The notes under the pieces are model-generated. The model was not told where the DNA came from. It saw only the letters and a list, made by a program, of their open reading frames with translations, and searched no databases. A stretch of 64,000 nucleotides of DNA from contig NZ_JNWK01000007.1 in NCBI RefSeq assembly GCF_000716445.1, positions 124,001 to 188,000 on the forward strand. The letters are read 5' to 3'. Positions 1-8,490 of the stretch are shown here, in pieces. Made by a program: the position numbers and the translations under genes. The stretch's first letter is position 1. Each line of letters opens with the position of its first letter. Origin of the DNA: Streptomyces wedmorensis. Its GTDB lineage: Bacteria > Actinomycetota > Actinomycetes > Streptomycetales > Streptomycetaceae.

Positions 1-1295
1 TGTGGACCGCGACCCGCGCGGCGGAGGCCGGACCCGGCTCCCTCTGGCTCGGCCTCGGCATCGTCCTGTCGCTCCTCGGCTTCGTCGTCGTGGGTCCGCT
101 CCTGGCGGGCGGCGTGGTCCGCGCCCTCGGCGTCGTCGTCCTGCGGGTCTTCGGCCCGGTCGGCCGGATGGCCGAGCGCAACGCCCTGCGCAACCCGCGC
201 CGCACCGGCGCCACCGGCGCCGCCCTGATGATCGGCCTCGCGCTCGTCGCCTGCCTCTCGGTGGTCGGCTCCTCCATGGTCGCCTCGGCCACCGAGGAAC
301 TCGACCGGTCCGTCGGCGCCGACTTCATCGTGCAGAACGCCACCGGCCAGCCGGTCGTCCCGCAGGCCCAGGCCGCCGTGGAGAAGGTCCCCGGCCTCGA
401 CCACGTCACCGAGTACAAGTGGGTCGACGCCACGATCACCGACCCGAAGGGCGGCACCTTCGAGCACGGCCTCGCCGCGACCGACCCGACGTACCCGCAG
501 GACCTGCGCCGCGAGACCGTCGCGGGCCGCCTGACCGACGCGTGGGGCCCGGGCGCCATGTCCGTCGGCAGCGACTACGCGACCGAGCACGGCGTCAAGG
601 TCGGCGACACCCTCACCGTCGCCTTCGCGCACGGCGAGACCGTGCGGCTGAAGGTCGTCGCGATCACCTCCGACGAGTCCAACGTCGACAAGGGCGCCAT
701 GTACACGGCCCTCTCGACCGCCTCCGAGGCACTTCCCGCCGACCGGATGCCGCAGTCCGCGCTGCTCCTCGCCTCCGCGCGGGACGGCCAGGACGCCCAG
801 GCCTACCAGGCCCTCAAGGACGCCCTCGCGCCCTACCCGCAGTACAAGGTGAGCAACCAGGCCGACTACAAGGAGGACCTGAAGGACCAGGTCGGCCAGC
901 TGCTCAACATCGTGTACGGGCTCCTCGCCCTGGCGATCGTCGTGGCCGTCCTCGGCGTCGTGAACACCCTCGCCCTCTCCGTGGTCGAGCGGACCCGGGA
1001 GATCGGCCTCATGCGGGCCATCGGCCTCTCGCGCCGCCAGCTGCGCCGCATGATCCGCCTGGAGTCGGTGGTCATCGCCCTCTTCGGCGCACTGCTCGGC
1101 CTCGGCCTGGGCATGGGCTGGGGCACGGCCGCCCAGAAGCTCCTCGCCCTGGAGGGCCTCGGCGTCCTGGAGATCCCGTGGCCGACGATCCTCACGGTGT
1201 TCGTCGGATCGGCCTTCGTGGGCCTGTTCGCGGCCCTGGTCCCGGCTTTCCGGGCCGGCCGGATGAACGTCCTGAACGCCATCGCGAGCGAGTAG
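1..1295 (+). CDS. ABC transporter permease, FtsX/MacB type (5' end outside window)
   Basis: C-terminal part of a membrane permease; the frame is open from base 3 and there is no start inside the window. Visible are a hydrophobic stretch at the very beginning, a cytoplasmic NALRNPRRTGATGAAL segment followed by a second membrane helix, a roughly 200-residue extracellular MacB-like core, and a terminal FtsX block with three helices. The block contains VVNTLALSVVERTREIGLMR, the family hallmark. The protein resembles the C-terminal half of the permease at 56302-58833, including the RNPRRTGATA motif, so the two are paralogues. These permeases usually pair with a MacB-like ATPase for lipoprotein, peptide or antibiotic handling, and the partner is probably left of the window. 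The substrate cannot be told. Confidence 0.88.
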   Translation, partial: WTATRAAEAGPGSLWLGLGIVLSLLGFVVVGPLLAGGVVRALGVVVLRVFGPVGRMAERNALRNPRRTGATGAALMIGLALVACLSVVGSSMVASATEELDRSVGADFIVQNATGQPVVPQAQAAVEKVPGLDHVTEYKWVDATITDPKGGTFEHGLAATDPTYPQDLRRETVAGRLTDAWGPGAMSVGSDYATEHGVKVGDTLTVAFAHGETVRLKVVAITSDESNVDKGAMYTALSTASEALPADRMPQSALLLASARDGQDAQAYQALKDALAPYPQYKVSNQADYKEDLKDQVGQLLNIVYGLLALAIVVAVLGVVNTLALSVVERTREIGLMRAIGLSRRQLRRMIRLESVVIALFGALLGLGLGMGWGTAAQKLLALEGLGVLEIPWPTILTVFVGSAFVGLFAALVPAFRAGRMNVLNAIASE

Positions 1296-1317
1296 CGGAC
1301 CCGGCTCGAAGCGGTAC

Positions 1318-1343
1318 GGCCCCGGTGGAGCTCCACCGGGGCC
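1318..1343. terminator. Perfect 26-bp palindrome after the permease gene
   Basis: A GC-rich self-complementary sequence, 13 bases each side without spacer, starts 23 bases after the permease stop. It can fold as a hairpin with a tight loop and is the likely transcription terminator. No T-tract follows, as is usual in Streptomyces. Confidence 0.55.
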
Positions 1344-1374
1344 GCCCGTGTTTCGGAAGCGACTGTCGGTGCAC

Positions 1375-1407
1375 CGTCGTACGCTGGACACCCCGGCCCG
1401 TACGACG
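1375..1407. promoter_or_regulatory. Inverted repeat upstream of mfd
   Basis: Perfect 9-base arms, CGTCGTACG at 1375-1383 and CGTACGACG at 1399-1407, separated by 15 bases, 54 bases before the mfd start. TACGCT at 1380-1385 fits a -10 hexamer and overlaps the left arm. It could be an operator or a 5' leader hairpin. No regulator is assigned. Confidence 0.35.
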
Positions 1408-1460
1408 TGTCGGGCTGTTCGCGTTGCCCGCCTCCGGCACCCCTCGGGATGGACACCTTC

Positions 1461-4400
1461 ATGAGCCTGCACGGTCTGCTCGATGTCGTCGTCAAGGACG
1501 CGGCTCTCGCCGAGGCGGTGAAGGCCGCCGCCGACGGGAACCGTCCGCACGTGGACCTGGTCGGCCCGGCGGCCGCGCGGCCGTTCGCGCTGGCCGCGCT
1601 GGCCCGTGACTCGGGCCGGCCGGTGCTCGCGGTGACCGCGACCGGGCGGGAGGCGGAGGACCTGGCGGCCGCGCTGCGGTCGCTGCTCGACCCGGACACG
1701 GTCGTCGAGTACCCCTCGTGGGAGACGCTGCCGCACGAGCGGCTCTCGCCGCGTTCGGACACCGTGGGCCGCCGTCTCGCCGTACTGCGCCGCCTCGCCC
1801 ATCCGCGGGACGACGACCCGGCGGCCGGCCCGGTCAGCGTGGTCGTCGCGCCGATCCGCTCCGTGCTCCAGCCGCAGGTCAAGGGCCTGGGGGACCTGGA
1901 GCCCGTGGCGTTGCGGTCCGGGCAGACGGCCGATCTGAACGAGGTCGTCGAGGGCCTGGCGGCCGCCGCGTACTCCCGGGTGGAGCTGGTCGAGAAGCGC
2001 GGTGAGTTCGCCGTGCGCGGCGGCATCCTGGACGTCTTCCCGCCGACCGAGGAGCACCCGCTCCGGATCGAGTTCTGGGGCGACGACGTCGAGGAGATCC
2101 GCTACTTCAAGGTCGCCGACCAGCGGTCCCTGGAGGTGGCCGAGCACGGTCTGTGGGCGCCGCCCTGCCGGGAGCTGCTGCTGACGGAGGACGTACGGGA
2201 GCGGGCGGCGGTGCTGGCCGAGGCCCACCCGGAGCTGGGCGAGCTCCTGAACAAGATCGCCGAGGGCATCGCGGTCGAGGGCATGGAGTCCCTCGCCCCC
2301 GTCCTCGTCGACGACATGGAGCTCCTCCTCGACGTGCTGCCGAAGGGCGCCATGGCCGTGGTCTGCGACCCCGAGCGGGTCCGCACCCGGGCGGCGGACC
2401 TGGTGGCGACCTCGCAGGAGTTCCTCCAGGCGTCCTGGGCGGCGACCGCCGGTGGCGGCGAGGCCCCGATCGACGTGGGCGCGGCCTCCCTGTGGGGGAT
2501 CGCGGACGTACGCGACCGGGCGCGGGAGCTGGACATCGCCTGGTGGTCGGTGTCGCCGTTCGCCGCGGACGCGGCCGACACCGACGGCGACACGCTGACC
2601 CTCGGGATGCACGCCCCCGAGTCGTACCGCGGCGACACCGCACGCGCGCTCGCCGACACCAAGGGCTGGCTGGCCGACGGCTGGCGCACGGTCTACGTGA
2701 CGGAGGCGCACGGCCCGGCGTCCCGCACGGTCGAGGTCCTCGGCGGCGAGGGCATTCCCGCCCGCCTCGACGCCGACCTCGCCGAGATCTCCCCGGCCGT
2801 CGTGCACGTCTCCACCGGCTCCATCGACTACGGCTTCGTCGACCCGGCCCTGAGGCTGGCCGTGCTCACCGAGACCGACCTGTCCGGCCAGAAGGCCGCC
2901 GGCAAGGACGGCCAGCGGATGCCGGCCAAGCGACGCAAGACGATCGACCCGCTGACCCTGGAGGTCGGCGACTACATCGTGCACGAGCAGCACGGCGTCG
3001 GCCGTTACGTGGAGATGGTCCAGCGGACCGTGCAGGGCGCCACCCGCGAGTACCTCCTCGTCGAGTACGCCCCCGCCAAGCGCGGCCAGCCCGGCGACCG
3101 GCTGTACATCCCGACCGACCAGCTGGAGCAGGTCACCAAGTACGTGGGCGGCGAGGCGCCGACCCTGCACCGGCTCGGCGGCGCGGACTGGACGAAGACG
3201 AAGGCGCGGGCGAAGAAGGCCGTCAAGGAGATCGCGGCCGACCTGATCAAGCTGTACTCGGCCCGGATGGCGGCCCCCGGCCACGCCTTCGGCGCGGACA
3301 CCCCGTGGCAGCGCGAGCTGGAGGACGCCTTCCCGTACGCGGAGACGCCCGACCAGCTGTCCACCATCGCCGAGGTGAAGGAGGACATGGAGAAGACGGT
3401 CCCCATGGACCGTCTGATCTGCGGCGACGTCGGCTACGGCAAGACGGAGATCGCGGTGCGGGCGGCCTTCAAGGCCGTGCAGGACGGCAAGCAGGTCGCG
3501 GTCCTCGTGCCGACGACGCTGCTCGTGCAGCAGCACTTCGGCACCTTCAGCGAGCGCTACTCCCAGTTCCCGGTGAAGGTGCGGGCGTTGTCCCGCTTCC
3601 AGACCGACACCGAGTCGAAGGCGACTCTGGAGGGCCTGCGGGAGGGCTCCGTCGACGTCGTCATCGGTACCCACCGCCTGTTCTCGTCGGAGACGAAGTT
3701 CAAGGACCTGGGCCTGGTCATCGTCGACGAGGAGCAGCGCTTCGGCGTCGAGCACAAGGAGCAGCTGAAGAAGCTCCGGGCCAACGTCGACGTGCTGACG
3801 ATGTCCGCCACCCCGATCCCGCGGACCCTGGAGATGGCGGTGACCGGCATCCGCGAGATGTCGACGATCACCACCCCGCCGGAGGAGCGGCACCCCGTCC
3901 TCACCTTCGTCGGCCCCTACGAGGAGAAGCAGATCGGCGCGGCCGTGCGCCGTGAACTCCTGCGCGAGGGGCAGGTCTTCTACATCCACAACCGGGTCGA
4001 CTCGATCGACCGGGCGGCGGCCCGCCTCCGGGAGATCGTTCCCGAGGCGCGGATCGCGACCGCGCACGGCCAGATGTCGGAGACGGCGCTCGAACAGGTC
4101 GTGGTGGACTTCTGGGAGAAGAAGTTCGACGTGCTCGTCTCCACGACGATCGTGGAGTCCGGCATCGACATCTCCAACGCCAACACCCTCATCGTGGAGC
4201 GCGGCGACAACTTCGGCCTCTCGCAGCTCCACCAGCTGCGCGGCCGTGTCGGCCGCGGCCGCGAGCGCGGGTACGCGTACTTCCTGTACCCGCCGGAGAA
4301 GCCGCTGACCGAGACCGCGCACGAGCGGCTCGCGACGATCGCCCAGCACACCGAGATGGGCGCCGGCATGTACGTGGCCATGAAGGACCTGGAGATCCGC

Positions 4401-4991
4401 GGCGCGGGCAACCTCCTCGGCGGCGAGCAGTCCGGTCACATCGCGGGCGTCGGCTTCGACCTGTACGTGCGGATGGTCGGCGAGGCGGTCGCGGACTACC
4501 GGGCGCAGATGGAGGGCGGCGTGGAGGAGGAGGCGCCCCTGGAGGTGAAGATCGAGCTCCCGGTCGACGCCCACATGCCGCACGACTACGCGCCCGGGGA
4601 GCGGCTGCGGCTCCAGGCCTACCGGTCGATCGCCTCCGCCAACTCGGAGGAGGACATCAGGGCCGTGCGCGAGGAGCTGACCGACCGCTACGGCAAGCTG
4701 CCCGAGCCCGTCGAGAACCTGCTCCTGGTGGCGGGCCTGCGGATGCTGGCCCGTGCCTGCGGCGTCGGCGAGATCGTCCTCCAGGGCTCCAACATCCGTT
4801 TCGCCCCGGTCGAGTTGCGCGAGTCGCAGGAGCTGCGCCTCAAGCGTCTCCACCCGCGCACGGTCATCAAGCCGGCCGTCCACCAGATCCTCGTCCCGCG
4901 CCCGACGACGGGCAAGATCGGCGGGAAGCCGGTGGTGGGCCGTGAACTCCTGTCCTGGACCGGGGAGTTCCTGACGACGATCCTGGCTTAG
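1461..4991 (+). CDS. mfd: Transcription-repair coupling factor Mfd
   Basis: DNA translocase that pushes stalled RNA polymerase off damaged DNA and recruits UvrA for nucleotide excision repair. The 1,176-residue length matches actinobacterial Mfd. N-terminal residues 1-400 are UvrB-like (TATGREAEDLAAALR, YPSWETLPHE). A CarD-like RNA-polymerase-interaction domain begins near residue 500 (GDYIVHEQHGVGRY). The RecG-like motor has Walker A GDVGYGKTE near 657, DEEQ near 756, TMSATPIPRT, and motif VI QLRGRVGRGRERGYAY. The TRCF C-terminal domain closes the protein. ATG 1461 is chosen because GGGATGG lies at a proper distance and because the family starts near MSLHGLL; in-frame ATGs at 1407 and 1449 add unlikely residues. 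It stands alone between two terminator-like hairpins. Confidence 0.97.
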   Translation: MSLHGLLDVVVKDAALAEAVKAAADGNRPHVDLVGPAAARPFALAALARDSGRPVLAVTATGREAEDLAAALRSLLDPDTVVEYPSWETLPHERLSPRSDTVGRRLAVLRRLAHPRDDDPAAGPVSVVVAPIRSVLQPQVKGLGDLEPVALRSGQTADLNEVVEGLAAAAYSRVELVEKRGEFAVRGGILDVFPPTEEHPLRIEFWGDDVEEIRYFKVADQRSLEVAEHGLWAPPCRELLLTEDVRERAAVLAEAHPELGELLNKIAEGIAVEGMESLAPVLVDDMELLLDVLPKGAMAVVCDPERVRTRAADLVATSQEFLQASWAATAGGGEAPIDVGAASLWGIADVRDRARELDIAWWSVSPFAADAADTDGDTLTLGMHAPESYRGDTARALADTKGWLADGWRTVYVTEAHGPASRTVEVLGGEGIPARLDADLAEISPAVVHVSTGSIDYGFVDPALRLAVLTETDLSGQKAAGKDGQRMPAKRRKTIDPLTLEVGDYIVHEQHGVGRYVEMVQRTVQGATREYLLVEYAPAKRGQPGDRLYIPTDQLEQVTKYVGGEAPTLHRLGGADWTKTKARAKKAVKEIAADLIKLYSARMAAPGHAFGADTPWQRELEDAFPYAETPDQLSTIAEVKEDMEKTVPMDRLICGDVGYGKTEIAVRAAFKAVQDGKQVAVLVPTTLLVQQHFGTFSERYSQFPVKVRALSRFQTDTESKATLEGLREGSVDVVIGTHRLFSSETKFKDLGLVIVDEEQRFGVEHKEQLKKLRANVDVLTMSATPIPRTLEMAVTGIREMSTITTPPEERHPVLTFVGPYEEKQIGAAVRRELLREGQVFYIHNRVDSIDRAAARLREIVPEARIATAHGQMSETALEQVVVDFWEKKFDVLVSTTIVESGIDISNANTLIVERGDNFGLSQLHQLRGRVGRGRERGYAYFLYPPEKPLTETAHERLATIAQHTEMGAGMYVAMKDLEIRGAGNLLGGEQSGHIAGVGFDLYVRMVGEAVADYRAQMEGGVEEEAPLEVKIELPVDAHMPHDYAPGERLRLQAYRSIASANSEEDIRAVREELTDRYGKLPEPVENLLLVAGLRMLARACGVGEIVLQGSNIRFAPVELRESQELRLKRLHPRTVIKPAVHQILVPRPTTGKIGGKPVVGRELLSWTGEFLTTILA

Positions 4992-5002
4992 CGGCGGTGT
5001 CG

Positions 5003-5033
5003 CCCGGCCGGTCCGCCGGGCGGGCCGGCCGGG
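5003..5033. terminator. Convergent terminator between mfd and the GDSL esterase gene
   Basis: Inverted repeat CCCGGCCGG at 5003-5011 and CCGGCCGGG at 5025-5033 with a 13-base loop, in the 61-base gap between two converging genes. It probably serves both strands. Confidence 0.5.
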
Positions 5034-5052
5034 TGGCGGGGCGGCGGGGCGG

Positions 5053-6414
5053 TCACAGGATGTCGGGGTCGACGGCCTCGGCCATCGCGCGGTAGCCCGC
5101 GTCGCTCGGGTGGAGGTGGTCGCCCGAGTCGAAGGCGGGGCGCATGAGGTCGGGGTCGGCCGGGTCGGCGAGGGCGCGGTCGAAGTCGACGTAGGCGTCG
5201 TAGGCGCCCGAGGTGCGGACCCAGTGGTTGAAGGCGTCCCGCTGGGCCTCGTTCTCCGGGGTGTCGAAGACGGACGCCTTGATCGGGGTGAGCGTGGCGC
5301 CGACGATCCTGAGGCCCTTGGCGCGGGCCTCGCGGATCAGGGCCCGGTGGCCTTCGACGAGTTCGTCCACGGTGACCTCGGGTGCTTCGGGGGTGCCGGG
5401 GCCGCCGATGTCGTTGATGCCGGCGAGGACGAGGACGGTGGTGACGCCCGGTTCGGTGAGGACGTCCCGGGCGAAGCGGTCGACGGCGGGGGCGCCGTGC
5501 GGGCCGTTGTCGCGGACGACCTTGTTGCCGCTGATGCCGTGGTTGAGGACGGCGCGGGGGCGGCCCGCGGCGGCGAGGCGTTCGGCGAGGGCGTCGGGGT
5601 AGCGGCGGTTCGCGTCCCGCGTCGAGCCGACGCCGTCGGTGATGGAGTCGCCGAAGGTGACGAGGCCGTCGCGGCGGGCCCCGTCCCGGCCGCCGGCGAC
5701 CTCGATGCCGGAGAGCAGGTACCAGGAATCCCCGGCGTCGGTGAAGGCGCTCGCCCGGGTGTCGGCGAGGCGGTCGCCGTCGGCGCGGCGGCCGGTGGCC
5801 GCCGCGAAGCGGTGGATCGTGGCGGGGCCGGTCGGCTCGGCCAGGCGGAGGGTGACGGTGACCGTCTCGAACGCGGTGACGGGGAAGACGGCCGCGTCGG
5901 TGCGGACGGAGCCGCCCGGGGGGACGGTGACCGTGGGCGCGCCGTGCCCGAAGGTCACCTGCCGTGCCGAGCCCGGCCGGACCGCGCCGCCGCCTGCCGT
6001 GCGGGCGACGGTGGCCCCGGCGATGCGGAGGGGGCGGGTGCCGTAGCGGTGGGTGAGTTCGATCCTGAGGGTGCTGCCGCCGGTGGTGACGCGGACGGAC
6101 TGGCGCAGGGTCTGGTCGGCGAAGCCGTCCGTCGACCAGTTGTCGGGGCCGGGGGGTTGCGGCGAGGCCGCCCAGGCGCCTCGCCATGCCTCGCCGGGTA
6201 CGGGGGTGGCGGGAGCGGGTGCGGTCGCCAGGGGCCGGTCCGGGGCGCCGTCGGTGCCGCAGGCGTTCAGGGCCGCGGCGGCGGCCAGGGCGACGAGCGC
6301 GGTCGTGGCGGTGCGGCCGGGGTGCCGGGCGGGGGCGCGGGCGGGGGCGCGGGCGGGGGCGGGGGCGCGGCTTCCTGAGCGCCCGGGGGAGCCGGGGGTG
6401 TGGTGCGTCGTCAT
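5053..6414 (-). CDS. Secreted SGNH/GDSL-type esterase, putative lipoprotein
   Basis: Predicted exported hydrolase of 453 residues. A long N-terminus rich in Ala/Pro/Arg leads into a hydrophobic stretch ending in ALNACG, consistent with a lipobox cysteine. A beta-rich N-terminal domain (about 75-240) precedes the SGNH fold: block I FGDSITDGVG with the nucleophile Ser near 256, block II Gly in NHGISGNK, block III Asn in LAGINDIGG near 334, and block V SGDHLHPSD with catalytic Asp/His near 430. The substrate is probably an acyl or acetyl ester, perhaps of a polysaccharide, but this cannot be read from sequence. Its ATG overlaps the stop of the upstream TetR gene (ATGA), so the two are one operon and translation is coupled. 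Confidence 0.9.
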   Translation of the reverse strand: MTTHHTPGSPGRSGSRAPAPARAPARAPARHPGRTATTALVALAAAAALNACGTDGAPDRPLATAPAPATPVPGEAWRGAWAASPQPPGPDNWSTDGFADQTLRQSVRVTTGGSTLRIELTHRYGTRPLRIAGATVARTAGGGAVRPGSARQVTFGHGAPTVTVPPGGSVRTDAAVFPVTAFETVTVTLRLAEPTGPATIHRFAAATGRRADGDRLADTRASAFTDAGDSWYLLSGIEVAGGRDGARRDGLVTFGDSITDGVGSTRDANRRYPDALAERLAAAGRPRAVLNHGISGNKVVRDNGPHGAPAVDRFARDVLTEPGVTTVLVLAGINDIGGPGTPEAPEVTVDELVEGHRALIREARAKGLRIVGATLTPIKASVFDTPENEAQRDAFNHWVRTSGAYDAYVDFDRALADPADPDLMRPAFDSGDHLHPSDAGYRAMAEAVDPDIL

Positions 6415-7001
6415 CCGTTCCGCTGTTCCGTCTTCGTGCGCGGGAGGTCCGCGCCGAACATCGAGCCGGTCAACGAGCGGAAGACCTCGCCCGGGTCGCG
6501 GCCGCCGACGGGGTCGTCCAGGTTGTGGGTGAGGAGCAGGGTCGCGAAGCCGTGGGCGAGGGACCAGGCGGCGATGCCGGCGGTGCGGGCGTCGGGGACG
6601 GAGCCCAGGCCGGTGACGCCGGCGCGGAGTTCGGCGGAGGCGCGGTCCTTGGCGGCGAGGAGGGCCGGGTCGTCGGCGCGCAGCAGCTCCGGCTGGAACA
6701 TGACGGTGAAGTGGGCGGGGTGGTCGACGGCGAACCGTACGTACCGCACGCCGCGTTCGCTGAGCTCGGGTGCGTCGGCGAGGGCGTCGGCGAGCAGGTC
6801 GTACCCCTGGGCGGCGATGGCGGTGAGGAGGCCGGTGCGGTCCTTGAAGTGGTGGGCGGGGGCGGCGTGGGAGACCCCGGCGCGGCGGGCGAGGTCGCGC
6901 AGGCTCAGCGCCCCGGGGCCCTCGGCGGCGATCACGTCGAGGGCGGCGGCGAGGACGGCCTGCCGCAGGTCGCCGTGGTGGTAGCTGTTCCGGCTCGTCA
7001 T
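6411..7001 (-). CDS. TetR/AcrR family regulator
   Basis: DNA-binding repressor of 196 residues. The N-terminal HTH is clear at roughly residues 10-55 (LRDLARRAGVSHAAPAHHFKDRTGLL), followed by the helical ligand domain of the WHG/TetR_C_33 type (AAWSLAHGFATLLL). It is first in an operon with the GDSL esterase and divergent from the gene at 7093. Two copies of a palindromic 17-mer lie in the shared promoter region (7021-7071), so autoregulation plus control of the divergent gene is likely. The ligand is unknown. Confidence 0.9.
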   Translation of the reverse strand: MTSRNSYHHGDLRQAVLAAALDVIAAEGPGALSLRDLARRAGVSHAAPAHHFKDRTGLLTAIAAQGYDLLADALADAPELSERGVRYVRFAVDHPAHFTVMFQPELLRADDPALLAAKDRASAELRAGVTGLGSVPDARTAGIAAWSLAHGFATLLLTHNLDDPVGGRDPGEVFRSLTGSMFGADLPRTKTEQRNG

Positions 7002-7020
7002 GGCAGCAGCCTAGCCCGTA

Positions 7021-7071
7021 TCTAGTCATTGACAAGTTGCGGGGGCGGGGGCAATCTAGTCAGTGACAAGT
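7021..7071. promoter_or_regulatory. Duplicated TetR operator in divergent promoter
   Basis: Two 17-base direct copies, TCTAGTCATTGACAAGT (7021-7037) and TCTAGTCAGTGACAAGT (7055-7071), differ at one base and are 34 bases apart. Each contains the imperfect palindrome CTAGTCA-N-TGACAAG (6 of 7 positions symmetrical), the usual shape of a TetR-dimer site. TTGACA at 7029-7034 inside the first copy fits a rightward -35 box. Repression of both directions by the adjacent TetR is inferred. Confidence 0.65.
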
Positions 7072-7092
7072 CGATGGTGCGAGGAGGACGTC

Positions 7093-8055
7093 ATGGAACC
7101 CGTGAAGCCCCTGGAGACCCGGCCGGCCAAGGCGGCCGGGTCGGTCGACGAGACCGCCGGAGCCGCGTGGACCGCCGAGGTCGTGGAGCCCGGACGCGTA
7201 CGTCAGATGTGGCATCTGCTCGAACCCCTGCACGCCCTGCTCTACTACGCCCCCGAGGCCTTCGACGAGGCCGCCGCCCTCGGCTACGACACCACCGAGC
7301 GCTGGCCCTCCTACTTCGCCTGGCGGGCCGCGCCCCTCGGCGCCCCCGGGGCGGTCCCGGTGACGTCCGCCTTCTACAGCTTCAGCCCCGCCATGGTCGC
7401 CCGGTACGTCCCCGCCGTCTGGGAGACCGCCGCCCCGCCGGAGGTGCTCGCCGCCCGGCTGCGGGCCGTCGACCGCACCTACCGGGCCGTCCTCGGCGAC
7501 GACGTCGTCGAGGGCCCCGAGCTCGCCGAGGCCGCGGCCCTCGCCCGCCGTGCCGCGGAGGCCGTCCGGCCGCTCGGGCTGGGCGGACGCCCGCTCGCCG
7601 CCGCCAACACCGGGCTGCCCTGGCCCGACGCCCCGCACCTCGCCCTCTGGCAGGCCGCGACGGTCCTGCGCGAGCACCGCGGCGACGGACACCTCGCCGC
7701 CCTCCTCGCCGCCGGGCTCGACCCGGTCGAGGCGCTCGTCTCCTTCGCGGCGATCGGCGCCGCCCCCGAGCCCGTCTTCGAGAGCCGCGGCTGGTCCGCC
7801 GCCGACTGGTCGGCCGCCCGCGCCCGCCTGACCGCCCGCGGTCTCCTCGACCCGGCAGGCGCCGCCACCGAGGCCGGCCGCGCCCTGCGCGCCGAGGTCG
7901 AACTGCGCACGGACGTCCTGGCCGCCGCGCCCTGGGCCGCCCTCGGACCCGACGCCACCGCCCGGCTCGCGGACCTCCTCGGCGGCCCGTGGCTCGCGGC
8001 CATCGGCTCGGGCCTGCTGCCCGCCGAGAACACCCTCGGCATCGGCAAGGTCTGA
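7093..8055 (+). CDS. SCO6745-family protein (MarR/SalK-like fold)
   Basis: Protein of 320 residues that I recognise by the pattern MWHLLEPLHALLYYAPEAFD near the N-terminus and by FYSFSPAMVARYVPAVW, typical of the actinobacterial SCO6745 family. The family is described as HTH-like, with no established reaction. No signal peptide or membrane helix is seen. ATG 7093 is preceded by GAGGAGG at 7081-7087. It is divergent from the TetR-esterase operon and sits behind the duplicated operator, so the TetR probably controls it. Confidence 0.75.
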   Translation: MEPVKPLETRPAKAAGSVDETAGAAWTAEVVEPGRVRQMWHLLEPLHALLYYAPEAFDEAAALGYDTTERWPSYFAWRAAPLGAPGAVPVTSAFYSFSPAMVARYVPAVWETAAPPEVLAARLRAVDRTYRAVLGDDVVEGPELAEAAALARRAAEAVRPLGLGGRPLAAANTGLPWPDAPHLALWQAATVLREHRGDGHLAALLAAGLDPVEALVSFAAIGAAPEPVFESRGWSAADWSAARARLTARGLLDPAGAATEAGRALRAEVELRTDVLAAAPWAALGPDATARLADLLGGPWLAAIGSGLLPAENTLGIGKV

Positions 8056-8120
8056 CGCGCCGGCGGAGCCGGACGGGGCGGGCTGCCGGTTCTCCGGACG
8101 TGCCCCGTCGGCCGCCGCCC

Positions 8121-8145
8121 AGGGGGTGCCGGCGAGACACCCCCT
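8121..8145. terminator. Hairpin before the HNH nuclease gene
   Basis: AGGGGGTG (8121-8128) and CACCCCCT (8138-8145) form an 8-bp stem with a 9-base loop, 66 bases after the SCO6745-family stop. It may end that transcript. Its right arm touches TAGGAT (8145-8150), the apparent -10 of the next gene, so it could also be an operator. Confidence 0.4.
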
Positions 8146-8156
8146 AGGATTCCGGG

Positions 8157-8427
8157 GTGTTCACACAACGGACGTATCGAACGAATCGAAGGACCGCCGC
8201 CGCGGTGGTGCTCGCCGCCACCGCGCTCGTCACCACCGCCTGTTCGCCCGGAGCCGGCACCCCGGACGCGGACGGCGGCTCGGGCGGGACGTCGGCCGCG
8301 CGGGGTACGGCCCTGGCGGCCGTGGACACCCTCACGGTCAAGGGCCGGGCCCCGAAGGCCGGGTACGAGCGGGAGAAGTTCGGCCGCGCCTGGGCGGACG
8401 TCGACGGCAACGGCTGCGGCACCCGCG
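8157..8427 (+). pseudogene. 5' part of secreted HNH nuclease gene, interrupted by the mobile element
   Basis: First 90 codons of a lipoprotein nuclease: charged N-terminus, hydrophobic core ending in VTTAC, then a linker and VKGRAPKAGYEREKFGRAW, which matches the equivalent part of the cargo nuclease. The host frame ends at ACC CGC (Thr-Arg), where the element begins, and continues in frame at 14816. Removing the element rejoins 271 + 434 bases into an intact 234-residue protein. With the element present, the frame runs on to a TGA at 8499-8501 (114 residues). GTG 8157 has TAGGAT six bases upstream (8145-8150) and no ribosome-binding site, suggesting a leaderless mRNA. Confidence 0.88.
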
Positions 8428-8436
8428 TTATCTCTA
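8421..8436 (+). repeat. Left element junction: core plus 9-base terminal inverted repeat
   Basis: ACCCGCG (8421-8427) is the host core, also found at the right junction. TTATCTCTA (8428-8436) is the first element sequence and is the exact reverse complement of TAGAGATAA at the right end. The circular or excised form would carry the two arms around the CCCGCG core. Confidence 0.85.
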
Positions 8437-8490
8437 TGCTTCGCCGGGTGGCTGAGGAGTTTGCGCAGCTCACACAGGGGATGGTGAGTT

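Noticed and set aside
1407..1460. Upstream in-frame start of mfd
   Set aside because: Added residues are Cys/Pro-rich and the ATG lies in an inverted repeat; ATG 1461 has the better ribosome site and family match.
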